From Saccharopolyspora rhizosphaerae (lineage in GTDB: Bacteria > Actinomycetota > Actinomycetes > Mycobacteriales > Pseudonocardiaceae), in contig NZ_RSAA01000016.1 in NCBI RefSeq assembly GCF_003931915.1, positions 62,001-126,000 of the forward strand: a DNA stretch of 64,000 nt, read 5' to 3'. Made by a program: the position numbers and the translations under genes. Shown in pieces: positions 26,896 through 34,760 of this stretch. The notes beneath the pieces were generated by a model. That model saw only the letters and a list, made by a program, of their open reading frames with translations, was not told the origin of the DNA and did not search any database. Position 1 is the first letter of the stretch. The number at the start of each line of letters is the position of its first letter.

Positions 26896-27084
26896 ATGCG
26901 CAACTCGAAACTCCGCATCGTCACGGCCGTCGCCGGTGCCGTCCTCGCGCTCGGCGCGACCGCCGGTTGCGACTTCGCCCAGGGCCCGCAGCAGGAGGAC
27001 CAGCAGGAGCAGCAGGACGGCGACCAGCAGCAAGAGGACCAGCAGCAGGACGGCGAGCAAGAAGGCGGCGAAGACGACGGCTGA
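26896..27084 (+). CDS. Small Gln/Glu/Asp-rich lipoprotein
   Basis: 62 aa. A signal peptide (MRNSKLRIVTAVAGAVLALG) ends in a lipobox-like ATAGC with Cys at residue 25. The mature part is almost entirely Gln, Glu, Asp and Gly (QQEDQQEQQDGDQQQEDQQQ), highly acidic and likely disordered. It would sit on the outer face of the membrane. Function unknown. The low-complexity CAG/GAG/GAC repeat makes the coding assignment less certain, but the lipobox and the terminator directly after it support a real gene. Confidence 0.6.
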   Translation: MRNSKLRIVTAVAGAVLALGATAGCDFAQGPQQEDQQEQQDGDQQQEDQQQDGEQEGGEDDG

Positions 27085-27094
27085 CCGGTCGGCG

Positions 27095-27123
27095 TGAGAA
27101 CCCCTCCCTGACAGGGGTTCTCA
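27095..27123 (+). terminator. Terminator after the small lipoprotein gene
   Basis: A perfect 11-bp stem (TGAGAACCCCT, 27095-27105, with 27113-27123) and a seven-base loop, ten bases after the stop codon. Confidence 0.85.
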
Positions 27124-27238
27124 CACCCGCTCCCTGGACGACGCCTCCCGTCCGCCCCCAGGCCTCGGTCGAGAGCGGTCATTCGATCGCGCTGCTCCCG
27201 GCCTCGGTGGGAACATCCGGCGGTGACCAGTAGCGAGG

Positions 27239-27701
27239 GTGGAACTGCTGCTGCGCCAGCTCGACATGACGTGGGCCTTGTTCGAGCACCACGCCGACGG
27301 GCTCGACGAGCAGTGGTGGGGCGCCCGCACCGCACCACTGGACCGTCCGGCCCGATGCGGACGGCAACTGGGCCGCCGACCTCGCCGAAACCGAGCCCGA
27401 CCCGGTTCCGGCGGTCACGAGCGCGTGGATCAGCTGGCACATCGGCTACTGGTGGTCGACCGTCCTCGAGCACCTCGACGGAGACGTCGAGGCGATGCGC
27501 GCCCCGGAGCACTGGCAGTGGCGCGAGCGGCTGCACACCACGACCGACGCCGACCTGGACTCCTCCGAGCTCACCGCAGACCTCCTGTGGAGACCGCGCA
27601 TGACGCTCGGCGACGTGGCCGGCTGGGTCACCGAGGAACCCACCGAGAAGGCCCCGAGCTCGGCGCCTCCGCATCTTCCCGAGGCGCAGAACGCCGCCTG
27701 A
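27239..27701 (+). pseudogene. DinB-family protein disrupted by at least one frameshift
   Basis: The first frame (from GTG 27239) gives VELLLRQLDMTWALFEHHADGLDEQWW, a typical DinB first helix. The homology then moves to another frame at about 27317-27321, giving APAPHHWTVRPDADGNWAADL, then VTSAWISWHIGYWWSTVLEHLDGD and an end at 27701. An extra G in TGGTGGGGCG would explain the shift. A possible true start at 27223 (MTSSE) would need a second one-base shift near 27237. DinB proteins are four-helix-bundle metal proteins; the conserved His (HIGYWW) is present. Pseudogene or sequence error. Confidence 0.75.
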
Positions 27702-27825
27702 TCGCCACGCGCACCCCGACGTAGACACCGCCCGCCCGGGGCAATCCGTGACCTTCGGCCTCAGCCTCGCGCCCCCAGCGAAGACGGCAGGCTCAGCCTC
27801 CGGTGGGTCGGCCTAGCATCGCGGT

Positions 27826-28473
27826 GTGGGCTTGATCGACCTGACGCACCCGATCGTGCCGGGCATGGTGACGTACCCGGGCTTGCCCGGCCCCGTGGTC
27901 AGCGACCACGTGGGCTTCGAGGCTTCGCGGTCCCACTACGCGCCGGGCACGGAGTTCCGCATCGCCCGTGTCGAGCTGGTCACCAGCACCGGGACGTACT
28001 TGGACGCGCCCGCCCACCGGTTCCCCTCAGGCGGCGACATCGGAAGCCTCGACCTCGGTCGGTGCGTGGACCTGCCGGGTCTCCTCGTCGACGCTCAGGG
28101 CCTCACCGAAGTGCCGGCTGATGCCGTGCCCGCACGGGCGGAGGGGTGCGCGGTGCTGATCCGCACCGGGTGGGACGCCCACTGGGGCACCGAGCGGTAC
28201 GGGAGCCACGAGCATCCCCACCTCACCCCGGAAGCCGCCCGCCGGTTGGCGTCCTCGGGCGCCGTCCTGGTGGGCATCGACTCGGTGAACGTCGACGACA
28301 CCGTCGGAGGCGGCCGGCCGGTCCACACGGAGCTGCTCGACCACGACGTGCTCATCGTCGAGAACGCCACGAACCTGGGGAGCGTGCCGTCCGCGGGGTT
28401 CTCCTTCTCCGCGGTACCGCTGCCGTTCACCGGGTTGCCCTCGATCCCGGTGCGCGCCTTCGCCCGCACGTAG
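27826..28473 (+). CDS. Cyclase family protein (kynurenine-formamidase-like metal hydrolase)
   Basis: 215 aa. It starts with the family opening MGLIDLTHPIVPGMVTYPGLP. The metal-binding motif reads STGTYLDAPAHRFPSG, matching HxGTHxDxPxH with the first two His replaced by Ser and Tyr; Asp and the last His remain. The C-terminal part has VGIDSVNVDD, HTELLDHDVLIVENATNL and FSAVPLPFTG, all usual for PF04199 proteins. The altered metal site is shared by a subset of relatives, so hydrolase activity is uncertain. Possible role: isatin- or kynurenine-type amide or lactone hydrolysis. The gene stands alone. Confidence 0.85.
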   Translation: MGLIDLTHPIVPGMVTYPGLPGPVVSDHVGFEASRSHYAPGTEFRIARVELVTSTGTYLDAPAHRFPSGGDIGSLDLGRCVDLPGLLVDAQGLTEVPADAVPARAEGCAVLIRTGWDAHWGTERYGSHEHPHLTPEAARRLASSGAVLVGIDSVNVDDTVGGGRPVHTELLDHDVLIVENATNLGSVPSAGFSFSAVPLPFTGLPSIPVRAFART

Positions 28474-28690
28474 GCGGATCCGCATGGGGTGCGCTCGCCG
28501 CGACGAGAGCGGTCCCGGCACGGACAGGACCGGCCACAGCCGGGGTGTGGCCTCTGTCTCGCCACAGGCGTCGAATTCGTGGGTGTCCTCTCGGGCGGCA
28601 ATCGAGGAGGACCGACCGCAGCGCGGACCGTGTCGAGCATCACTCCCGCACCGGCGGGTCCGCAAAAACCTGCCCGATCCCTGAAAAGCA

Positions 28691-28718
28691 AGAAACCCCC
28701 AGTTTCCCGGGGGTTTCT
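28691..28718 (-). terminator. Terminator after the tRNA-Arg/tRNA-Ser pair
   Basis: A perfect 10-bp stem (AGAAACCCCC, 28691-28700, with 28709-28718), loop of eight, 17 bp beyond the 3' end of tRNA-Arg on the minus strand. Confidence 0.85.
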
Positions 28719-28735
28719 GCTGTCTCGACCAGACG

Positions 28736-28808
28736 CGCGCCCGTAGGGATTCGAACCCCAAACCTTCTGATCCGTAGTCAGATGCTCTATCCGTTGAGCT
28801 ACGGGCGC
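28736..28808 (-). tRNA. tRNA-Arg (anticodon ACG)
   Basis: 73 nt. Acceptor stem GCGCCCG/CGGGCGC, anticodon stem TCTGA/TCAGA closing loop CTACGGA (anticodon ACG), T-loop TTCGAAT, no encoded CCA. A34 is the substrate of TadA encoded at 20734-21219, allowing CGU/CGC/CGA to be read. Confidence 0.97.
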
Positions 28809-28848
28809 TTGTTCAATTGTCGGGCCCTACCCTGGGGCAGGTCCCTCG

Positions 28849-28938
28849 CGGAGGCTCCGGGATTTGAACCCGGGAGGGGGCGTAACCCCCAACCGCATTA
28901 GCAGTGCGGCGCCATAGACCAGACTAGGCGAAGCCTCC
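28849..28938 (-). tRNA. tRNA-Ser (anticodon GCT)
   Basis: A 90-nt class II tRNA with acceptor stem GGAGGCT/AGCCTCC, anticodon stem CCGCA/TGCGG closing loop CTGCTAA (GCT), a long variable arm and T-loop TTCAAAT. It lies 40 bp upstream of tRNA-Arg on the same strand and is probably co-transcribed with it. It reads AGC/AGU. Confidence 0.97.
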
Positions 28939-29018
28939 CGGCGTCCTTCGCGGCCACCGGAGAAAACTTTACACACCCCTTCAGCGGCCTCCAACAGGGG
29001 GGTCCCCTCAACGTCCGC

Positions 29019-30995
29019 TCACTCCTCCGCGGTGTGGCTGAGCTGCACGAACGGATCGAGGGACGACGGGTTCTGCAGCGCGTCGCGGCTGACGGCCCGC
29101 TCGGGCGGGGTGCCGGCGAGGATCTTCTTCACCGGAACCTCCAGCTTCTTGCCGTTCAGGGTGCGCGGCACCTCGTCGACGACGATGAAGCGGTTCGGCA
29201 CGTGCCGCGGCGAGAGCTCGGTCCGCAGCGCCGCCTTCAGGTCGCCGACCACGTCGTCCAGCTCCACGCCCTCGGCCAGGACCAGGAAGCACAGGAGTTC
29301 GCCGTCGGTCTCGCCCACCCCGGAGGTGTCGATCACCAGCGAGTCGACGATCTGCTCGAAGCCCTCCACGACGCGGTAGAACTCGGCGGTGCCCATCCGG
29401 ATCCCGCCGCGGTTGAGAGTGGAATCACTCCGGCCGTAGATCACCAGCGAGCCGCGGTCGGTCATCCGGACCCAGTCACCGTGCCGCCAGATCCCCGGGT
29501 AGGTGTCGAAGTAGGCCTCCCGCAGCCGCGTTCCGTCGGGGTCGTTCCAGAAGAACACCGGCATCGTGGGCATCGGTTTGGTCAGCACCAGCTCGCCGAC
29601 CTCCTCGTGCAGCTCCTTGCCGTACTCGTCGTAGGAGGCCGCTGCCGCGCCCAGCATCGGGCAGGAGATCTCCCCCAGCCACACCGGCACGTCCGGGCTC
29701 GCGCCCACGAACGCCGTGCACAGGTCCGTGCCACCGGACACGCTGGCGATCTGCACGTCCTCGCCGACCGCGTCGGCCACCCACCGGAAGCCGTCGGTGG
29801 TCAGCGGCGCTCCAGTGGAGCCCACAGCGCGCAACGCCGAGAGGTCGAAGTCGTCCTTCGGACGCAGTTCCCGCTTGAGGCAGCTCTGGATGAACGGGGC
29901 GGACGTGCCGAAGAAGTTCACCCGGTACCGGGCGGCCAGCTCCCACAACGTCGACAGCGACGGGTAGCCCGGGCTGCCGTCGAACAGCACCAGGGTGGTG
30001 CCGGTCAGCAAGCCACCGATCAGGAAGTTCCACATCATCCAGCCGGTGGTGGTGAACCAGAAGAACCGGTCACCGGGGCCCAGGTCGCAGTGCAGGCCGA
30101 TGGCCTTCAGGTGCTCCAGGACCATGCCGCCGTGCCCGTGCACGATCCCCTTCGGCAGACCCGTCGTGCCGGACGAGTACAAGATCCACAGCGGGTGGTC
30201 GAACGGCACCGGGGTGAACTCCAGCGGTGCGCCGCGGTGGTGGGCAAGCAGCTCCGACCACTCCAGCGCGCCCGGCAAGCCGTGCTCCTCGCCGAGGTAG
30301 TCGATCAGGACCGTGGCGGCCAGTCCCGGCATCTCCGCGCGCAGCTGGTCGACGGTCTCGCGGACGTCGAACCGGCGCCCGCCGTAGCAGTAGCCGTCGA
30401 CCGCGATGAGGACCTTCGGTTCGATCTGCACGAACCGGTCGGCGACCGCGCGTGCGCCGAAGTCCGGGGAGCACGACGACCACGTGGCGCCCAGGCTCGC
30501 GGCGGCCAGGAACGCCACCAGCGCCTCCGGGCAGTTCGGAGCCAGGGCGGCGACCCGGTCACCCGCACCGACGCCCAGTTCGGCGAGGGCGAAGCGGGCG
30601 GCCGCGACGCGGTTGCGCAGCTCGCCGTAGGTGATCTCCTCGCTGCGGCCGTCCTCGCGCACGAAGACCACCGCCAGGTCCTCGTCGGTCTTGCCCTCGC
30701 CCTCGCGGAGCGCGTGCTCGGCGTAGTTCAGCGTCGCACCGGGGAACCAGCGGGCACCCGGCATGACCTCCTCCGGGAGCACCTGCTCGGGGCGGCCGTG
30801 GAAGGTGACGTCGAAGAACTCGGCGATCGCCGACCAGAAGCCCGGCAGGTCGGCCACCGACCACTCCCACAGGGCGCGGTAGTCCGGCAGGTCAAGCCCG
30901 CGCTCATCACGCAGCCACCTGCGGAAAGCGGCCATCCGGCTGGCGGCTGCTCGGTCCGGACTCGGTTCCCACAACAGCTCCGGTGCGGTCGTCAT
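29019..30995 (-). CDS. Acetoacetate--CoA ligase
   Basis: 658 aa, an ANL-superfamily adenylate-forming enzyme of the acetoacetyl-CoA synthetase group. Seen: the N-terminal ACAS_N-like region (FRRWLRDERGLDLPDYRALWEWSV), the LNYAEHAL segment, the phosphate-binding loop ILYSSGTTGLPKGIVHG near residue 265, the FWFTTTGWMMWNFLIGGLL stretch typical of AacS, the hinge region GRSDSTLNRGGIRMGTAEFY, and the catalytic lysine region TLNGKKLEVPVKKIL near residue 617. It activates acetoacetate to acetoacetyl-CoA for lipid or ketone-body use. It is separated from the dienelactone-hydrolase-like gene by 64 bp on the same strand. Confidence 0.93.
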   Translation of the reverse strand: MTTAPELLWEPSPDRAAASRMAAFRRWLRDERGLDLPDYRALWEWSVADLPGFWSAIAEFFDVTFHGRPEQVLPEEVMPGARWFPGATLNYAEHALREGEGKTDEDLAVVFVREDGRSEEITYGELRNRVAAARFALAELGVGAGDRVAALAPNCPEALVAFLAAASLGATWSSCSPDFGARAVADRFVQIEPKVLIAVDGYCYGGRRFDVRETVDQLRAEMPGLAATVLIDYLGEEHGLPGALEWSELLAHHRGAPLEFTPVPFDHPLWILYSSGTTGLPKGIVHGHGGMVLEHLKAIGLHCDLGPGDRFFWFTTTGWMMWNFLIGGLLTGTTLVLFDGSPGYPSLSTLWELAARYRVNFFGTSAPFIQSCLKRELRPKDDFDLSALRAVGSTGAPLTTDGFRWVADAVGEDVQIASVSGGTDLCTAFVGASPDVPVWLGEISCPMLGAAAASYDEYGKELHEEVGELVLTKPMPTMPVFFWNDPDGTRLREAYFDTYPGIWRHGDWVRMTDRGSLVIYGRSDSTLNRGGIRMGTAEFYRVVEGFEQIVDSLVIDTSGVGETDGELLCFLVLAEGVELDDVVGDLKAALRTELSPRHVPNRFIVVDEVPRTLNGKKLEVPVKKILAGTPPERAVSRDALQNPSSLDPFVQLSHTAEE

Positions 30996-31059
30996 GAGCT
31001 ACTTCCTAACCCACCGGAGGCCTTTCCTGCCAGGGCGAACGTCACCCAGGGCCGGGTCC

Positions 31060-31746
31060 TCAGCGAAGGTGCAGGTCGAACCAGTTCCGCGCGCGGCGCC
31101 AGGCCTCGGCGGCGGCTTCGGAGTCGAGGTCGAAGCGGTGGCCGGCACCCGGGTAGCGGATGACGTCGGTGGCGACCTCGGCCTTGTCGGTGACCTCGCG
31201 GAGCTTGTCGACCTCGCCGGCCGCCACGTCGTCGCCGTAGATGCCCAGCCACGGGCACGCCAGCTCGCCCGCGACGTCCACCAGCGGCGGGAGCGCGGCC
31301 GAGAGCGGTTCGAGGATGCCGGTGCCGCCGACGCTGAGCGCCGCACCGAGCGAGCGGCTGGAGGCGACCACGAGAGCGGCCGAGCCGCCGATGTCGAAGC
31401 CCAGGACGCCCTGGCAGTCCGTCGGAACACCCTGGTCGGTGAGCCAGAGGAAGGCGGCGTCGGTGTCGGCGAGGATCGAGTCGCCGGAGAGCTTGCGCAC
31501 CTGCTCGTGCTCGCACTGGTCGTCGCCGAGCTCGTCGGTGCCCTCGCGGTGGTAGAGGTGCGGGGCGACGGTCAGCCACCCCTCCTCGGCCAGCAGGCTG
31601 CAGAGCGTGCGCACCCGCTCCGTGATTCCGCGCGCCTCGTGCAGGAAGACGAGGCCCCCGCGGACCACGTTGTCGGGCTCGGCGACCGTCAGCCGCAGCC
31701 CCGTGCCGTCGGTGAGCGCGATCGTCTCGGTACGGGTTGGGATCAT
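31060..31746 (-). CDS. Dienelactone-hydrolase-like protein with Asp in place of the nucleophilic Cys
   Basis: 228 aa, an alpha/beta hydrolase of the DLH family. The start MIPTRTETIALTDGTGLRL is followed by VFLHEARGITERVRTLCSLL, HLYHREGTDEL, LGFDIGGSAALV, YGDDV and YPGAGHRFD. In DLH enzymes the nucleophile elbow is GxCxGG; here it is GFDIGG, so residue 118 is Asp. The acid (Asp in GDD) and the base (His in AGHRF) of the triad remain. An Asp nucleophile is known in haloalkane dehalogenases and epoxide hydrolases, but whether this enzyme uses it so is unknown. The start is tentative because no strong ribosome-binding site precedes it. Confidence 0.82.
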   Translation of the reverse strand: MIPTRTETIALTDGTGLRLTVAEPDNVVRGGLVFLHEARGITERVRTLCSLLAEEGWLTVAPHLYHREGTDELGDDQCEHEQVRKLSGDSILADTDAAFLWLTDQGVPTDCQGVLGFDIGGSAALVVASSRSLGAALSVGGTGILEPLSAALPPLVDVAGELACPWLGIYGDDVAAGEVDKLREVTDKAEVATDVIRYPGAGHRFDLDSEAAAEAWRRARNWFDLHLR

Positions 31747-31977
31747 GTCGGGCAGGTAATCACAGCCAAGTGAACAGCGGGCAACACCGTCATCCATACG
31801 GACCAACGGTTGGGCGCCCAGAGCCGCACCGACGGCAACGCGGCGTGGCGAAGGCCACCGGACGGGCCGTGCCGGAGGGCGAGGTGCCGTGCCGAGGCGG
31901 GAAGCGGACAGCGGTGGTGTGGACGCAGGTGAGGTCGGGTTAACGTCCTGGGTGACGGATCGAGGTAGGAGATGCCG

Positions 31978-33027
31978 ATGAGCGTGCGCACCCGTGCCGA
32001 CCTGGAGCAGTTGCCGCCCTACGTGGCGGGTCGAACCGTGCCCGGGTCGATCAAGCTGGCCAGCAACGAGGTCTCCGAGGGCCCGCTGCCCAGCGCGGTG
32101 GCGGCGATCAACGAGGCCGCGACCGAGGTGCACCGCTACCCCGACATGGGCGTGACCGCGCTGACCGAAGCGCTCGCCACGCACTACGACGTCGCGCCCG
32201 AGCAGGTCGCGGTTGGCTGCGGCTCGGTCGCGCTGTGCGAGCAGCTGGTGCAGGCGACCTGCACCGCCGAGGACGAGGTCGTCTTCCCGTGGCGGTCGTT
32301 CGAGGCCTACCCGATCATCACGCAGGTCGTCGGTGCCCAGCAGGTGAAGGTGCCGCTGACCGGCGAGCACGCGTTGGACCTGGCAGCGATGCTGGCGGCG
32401 ATCACCCCGGCGACCCGGCTGGTGTTCGTGTGCACGCCGAACAACCCCACCGGGACCCTCGTGCGCCGGGCGGAGCTGAACGCCTTCCTGGACCGCGTTC
32501 CGGGTGACGTGCTGGTGGTGCTCGACGAGGCCTACTTCGAGTTCGTCGACGACCCGGAGGCCCCGGACGGCGTGGAAATCACCCGCGTGCGCGACAACGT
32601 CGTGTCGATGCGGACCTTCTCGAAGGCCTACGGCTTGGCCGGTCTTCGCGCGGGCTACGCGATCGGCCCGGTGCGGGTCGTCGAGGCGCTGCGCAAGGTG
32701 AGCATCCCGTTCAGCGTCAACGCCCTCGCCCAAACCGCCGCGATCGCCTCGTTGCAGGCCCAGGACGAGCTCCGCCGCCGCTGCTCGGACGTGGTGGCCG
32801 AGCGGACGCGGGTGCACCGCGAGCTGATCGCGATGGGGTACGAGGTCCCCGAGACGCAGGCCAACTTCGTGTGGTTGCCGCTGGGTGAGCGCACCGCGGC
32901 GTTCAACGAGCACTGCTTGGAGAACCGGGTCGTGGTGCGGGCTTTCGCCGGTGAGGGCGCCCGCGTGACGATCGGTCAGCCGGACGAGAACGACGCGTTC
33001 CTGGCCGCGGCCAAGTCCTTCGGCTGA
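31978..33027 (+). CDS. pat: Aromatic amino acid / histidinol-phosphate type aminotransferase
   Basis: 349 aa, a PLP aminotransferase of the HisC/Pat subgroup. Seen: IKLASNEVSEGPLPSAV, YPDMG, FVCTPNNPTGT, VVLDEAYFEFVD, and the PLP lysine at residue 216 in TFSKAYGLAGLRAGYAIG. The VSEGP and AVGCGSVALCEQLV variants are typical of actinobacterial Pat, which transaminates phenylpyruvate and 4-hydroxyphenylpyruvate, rather than HisC. It fits functionally with tyrA in this window. The second of two ATGs (31978) was chosen because AGGAG lies six bases before it. A dense hairpin region follows the stop. Confidence 0.87.
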   Translation: MSVRTRADLEQLPPYVAGRTVPGSIKLASNEVSEGPLPSAVAAINEAATEVHRYPDMGVTALTEALATHYDVAPEQVAVGCGSVALCEQLVQATCTAEDEVVFPWRSFEAYPIITQVVGAQQVKVPLTGEHALDLAAMLAAITPATRLVFVCTPNNPTGTLVRRAELNAFLDRVPGDVLVVLDEAYFEFVDDPEAPDGVEITRVRDNVVSMRTFSKAYGLAGLRAGYAIGPVRVVEALRKVSIPFSVNALAQTAAIASLQAQDELRRRCSDVVAERTRVHRELIAMGYEVPETQANFVWLPLGERTAAFNEHCLENRVVVRAFAGEGARVTIGQPDENDAFLAAAKSFG

Positions 33028-33041
33028 CGAGCACGAGCAAC

Positions 33042-33146
33042 GGTGGTGACCGGCGAAGAGAGGGGGAGTACTTCGCCAGCCACCACCGCTGCGATCGTGG
33101 TCGCTTGAGCCGAAACGACCACATCTGCACGCGTAGCCATCTACGC
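33042..33146 (+). terminator. Three consecutive hairpins after pat
   Basis: Hairpin 1 pairs 33042-33058 with 33071-33087 (17 positions, two internal mismatches). Hairpin 2 pairs 33097-33103 (GTGGTCG) with 33116-33122. Hairpin 3 pairs 33131-33136 (GCGTAG) with 33141-33146 over a four-base loop. The first can terminate pat transcription. The purpose of the further two is unclear; the convergent secreted-protein gene ends about 95 bp further right and could use them from the other strand. Confidence 0.6.
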
Positions 33147-33240
33147 AGCACCGGAATGTAGTGGGGGGCCGGTCCCTTCGCTACAGAAGCATCATGGGGT
33201 CCACCCGTTCAGGTGGCCGGCCCACCCGACCAGGTGTCGG

Positions 33241-33645
33241 TCAGCCCGTCACCGCGTGGTGACCCTGCACCGCGACGGGAGTCGGGGCCTCGGGCAGCTT
33301 CTCCTCCTGGGAGGCAGGCGGCTCCTCAGCCGGCTTCTCCTCGGTGGGCGGCTGCTCCTCCGCAGGCGGCTCCTCCTCGGACGCCGGCGGCTCCTCGCCC
33401 GGCCCCTCCACGATCGGGGCGTTCGCCGCGCACACCACGTTCTGCGGCGAGGCGACCGGCACGACCGCACCGAGGATCGCGATGTTGTTGCCGCACAGCT
33501 GGATCGGCAGCACGCTCGCGTTGTTGTCGTTGCCGATGTTGATGCCGTCGTTGTCGCTGCTGTCGGCGAACGCCTGCGTGCCGCCGATCACCATGCTCGC
33601 GGTGCCCACGGCCAGCGCGCCCGCCATGTAAGCCGTCTTGCGCAT
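33241..33645 (-). CDS. Secreted protein with chaplin-like core and Pro/Glu-rich tail
   Basis: 134 aa. Signal peptide MRKTAYMAGALAVGTASMVIGG ending near TQAFA. The first mature part (DSSDNDGINIGNDNNASVLP, then IQLCGNNIAILGAVVPVAS) with a second Cys in VVCAANAP resembles the chaplin hydrophobic domain (GN motifs, two Cys, short amphipathic strands), but it is shorter than the Streptomyces form. The rest is EEPPASEEEPPAEEQPP-like repeats, as in wall-spanning segments. It follows the L,D-transpeptidase gene by 50 bp on the same strand, with its own GAGGAAG ribosome-binding site. Surface or cell-wall location is likely; amyloid or hydrophobin-like function is only inferred. Confidence 0.6.
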   Translation of the reverse strand: MRKTAYMAGALAVGTASMVIGGTQAFADSSDNDGINIGNDNNASVLPIQLCGNNIAILGAVVPVASPQNVVCAANAPIVEGPGEEPPASEEEPPAEEQPPTEEKPAEEPPASQEEKLPEAPTPVAVQGHHAVTG

Positions 33646-33695
33646 AGATCGCTTCCTCTTCCTTGGTTTCTCGGGGGACTCCACCGGCAGCTGGG

Positions 33696-34502
33696 TCACC
33701 GCAGGTGGACGAGCGTGCCCAGTGGCAGCGTTGCCAGCAGGCGCAGCGCGTCGTCGGGGACACGGACGCACCCGTCGCTGCTGGCCTGGCCGAAGACCGA
33801 AGGGTCCGGCCAGCCGTGCAGCGCGACCGTGCCCGGCCCGCCTCCGTACGTGCTGAAGGTGTTGGAGTGGGTTCCCAGCGGCAGGATGATCGGGCTGAAC
33901 TTGGTCACCGTCTCCTCGATCGCCGCCATGATGTAGGTCCGCCCGCGCGGCGTCGGCGAATCCGACGCCCCGACTCCGACCACCCACTCGCCGATCACAC
34001 CGCCGTCGCGGCGCACCGTGAGCCGCCGCGCGTCGATCTCGACGTCGACCTCGTAGGGCGTGCGAGCGCGCTGGGTCTGCTCGTCCAGCAGCACCCAGCC
34101 GGTGCTCCCGTTGGGCCGCGAGGGCAGCAGGACCTGCGCCCACTGACCGCGCTCGGCGATGACCGGCACCCACGTGGGGTTGTCGAGCTGCTTGGCGGGC
34201 AGCTTCGCGAACACCGGCCCGCCTGGCGACTGGTGCACCGCCACGTCCGAGAGCACCCGCAGCACCACCCCGTCGGCACTCCCGTGGGGAGCGGGATCCG
34301 CAGGGGCGCTGGGGAACTCGGTGAACGTGGTGGCATCGGCCTGCATTCCCAGGTCGGCCTTCGCCATGGCGTACGGCGGCCGCTCGGGTGGCGCGGCGGG
34401 GGTCGCCGCGCACCCGGGCAGCACGAGGCACGCCAAGCCCAGCGCGGCCGCCGTGCAAGCCCGCACGCGTGCGGGGCCACCGGCTGTGCGACGTAGGCTC
34501 AT
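33696..34502 (-). CDS. L,D-transpeptidase (YkuD) lipoprotein
   Basis: 268 aa. A lipoprotein signal with lipobox LPGC (ALGLACLVLPGC), a disordered linker, an SH3-like segment (VLRVLSDVAVHQSPGGPVFAKL), and a YkuD catalytic domain from about residue 155 (VDVEIDARRLTVRRDGGVIG) with ALHGWPD near 226 and SSDGCVRVP, catalytic Cys245. It makes 3-3 (L,D) cross-links in peptidoglycan or attaches proteins to it, outside the membrane. The ATG at 34502 has AGGAG eight bases upstream. It appears to form a unit with the secreted chaplin-like gene downstream. Confidence 0.9.
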   Translation of the reverse strand: MSLRRTAGGPARVRACTAAALGLACLVLPGCAATPAAPPERPPYAMAKADLGMQADATTFTEFPSAPADPAPHGSADGVVLRVLSDVAVHQSPGGPVFAKLPAKQLDNPTWVPVIAERGQWAQVLLPSRPNGSTGWVLLDEQTQRARTPYEVDVEIDARRLTVRRDGGVIGEWVVGVGASDSPTPRGRTYIMAAIEETVTKFSPIILPLGTHSNTFSTYGGGPGTVALHGWPDPSVFGQASSDGCVRVPDDALRLLATLPLGTLVHLR

Positions 34503-34760
34503 GATCGGCTCCTGGCCCGTTGGCTCTGAGGTCCTCCGAGGCACTGGGCGCCTGGAGGAGGCAGCTGATCCGAGAGATCAAATGCCAGCCGGAAGCTATC
34601 CGGGTGTTCAAGCGCCACCGAACCGACCCGCGCCGGTCGATCAACCCAAAAACCGACCCTGACCAGCAGAAACGGCTTGACTTCGGGGTCGGGCGAGGGT
34701 CGTTACCGAGATCAGATCACCTGATCGTGTTGTTCTTTTCCCTCGGCTGAGCGACATTCC

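Noticed and set aside
31060-32913. A 600-residue minus-strand protein ending in the dienelactone-hydrolase domain
   Set aside because: The N-terminal two thirds lie antisense to pat and have no protein-like features.
34710-34726. A GATCAG/CTGATC dyad followed by a T-rich stretch, as a plus-strand terminator
   Set aside because: No plus-strand gene ends nearby; the stem is short and AT-balanced, so it may be chance or an operator remnant.
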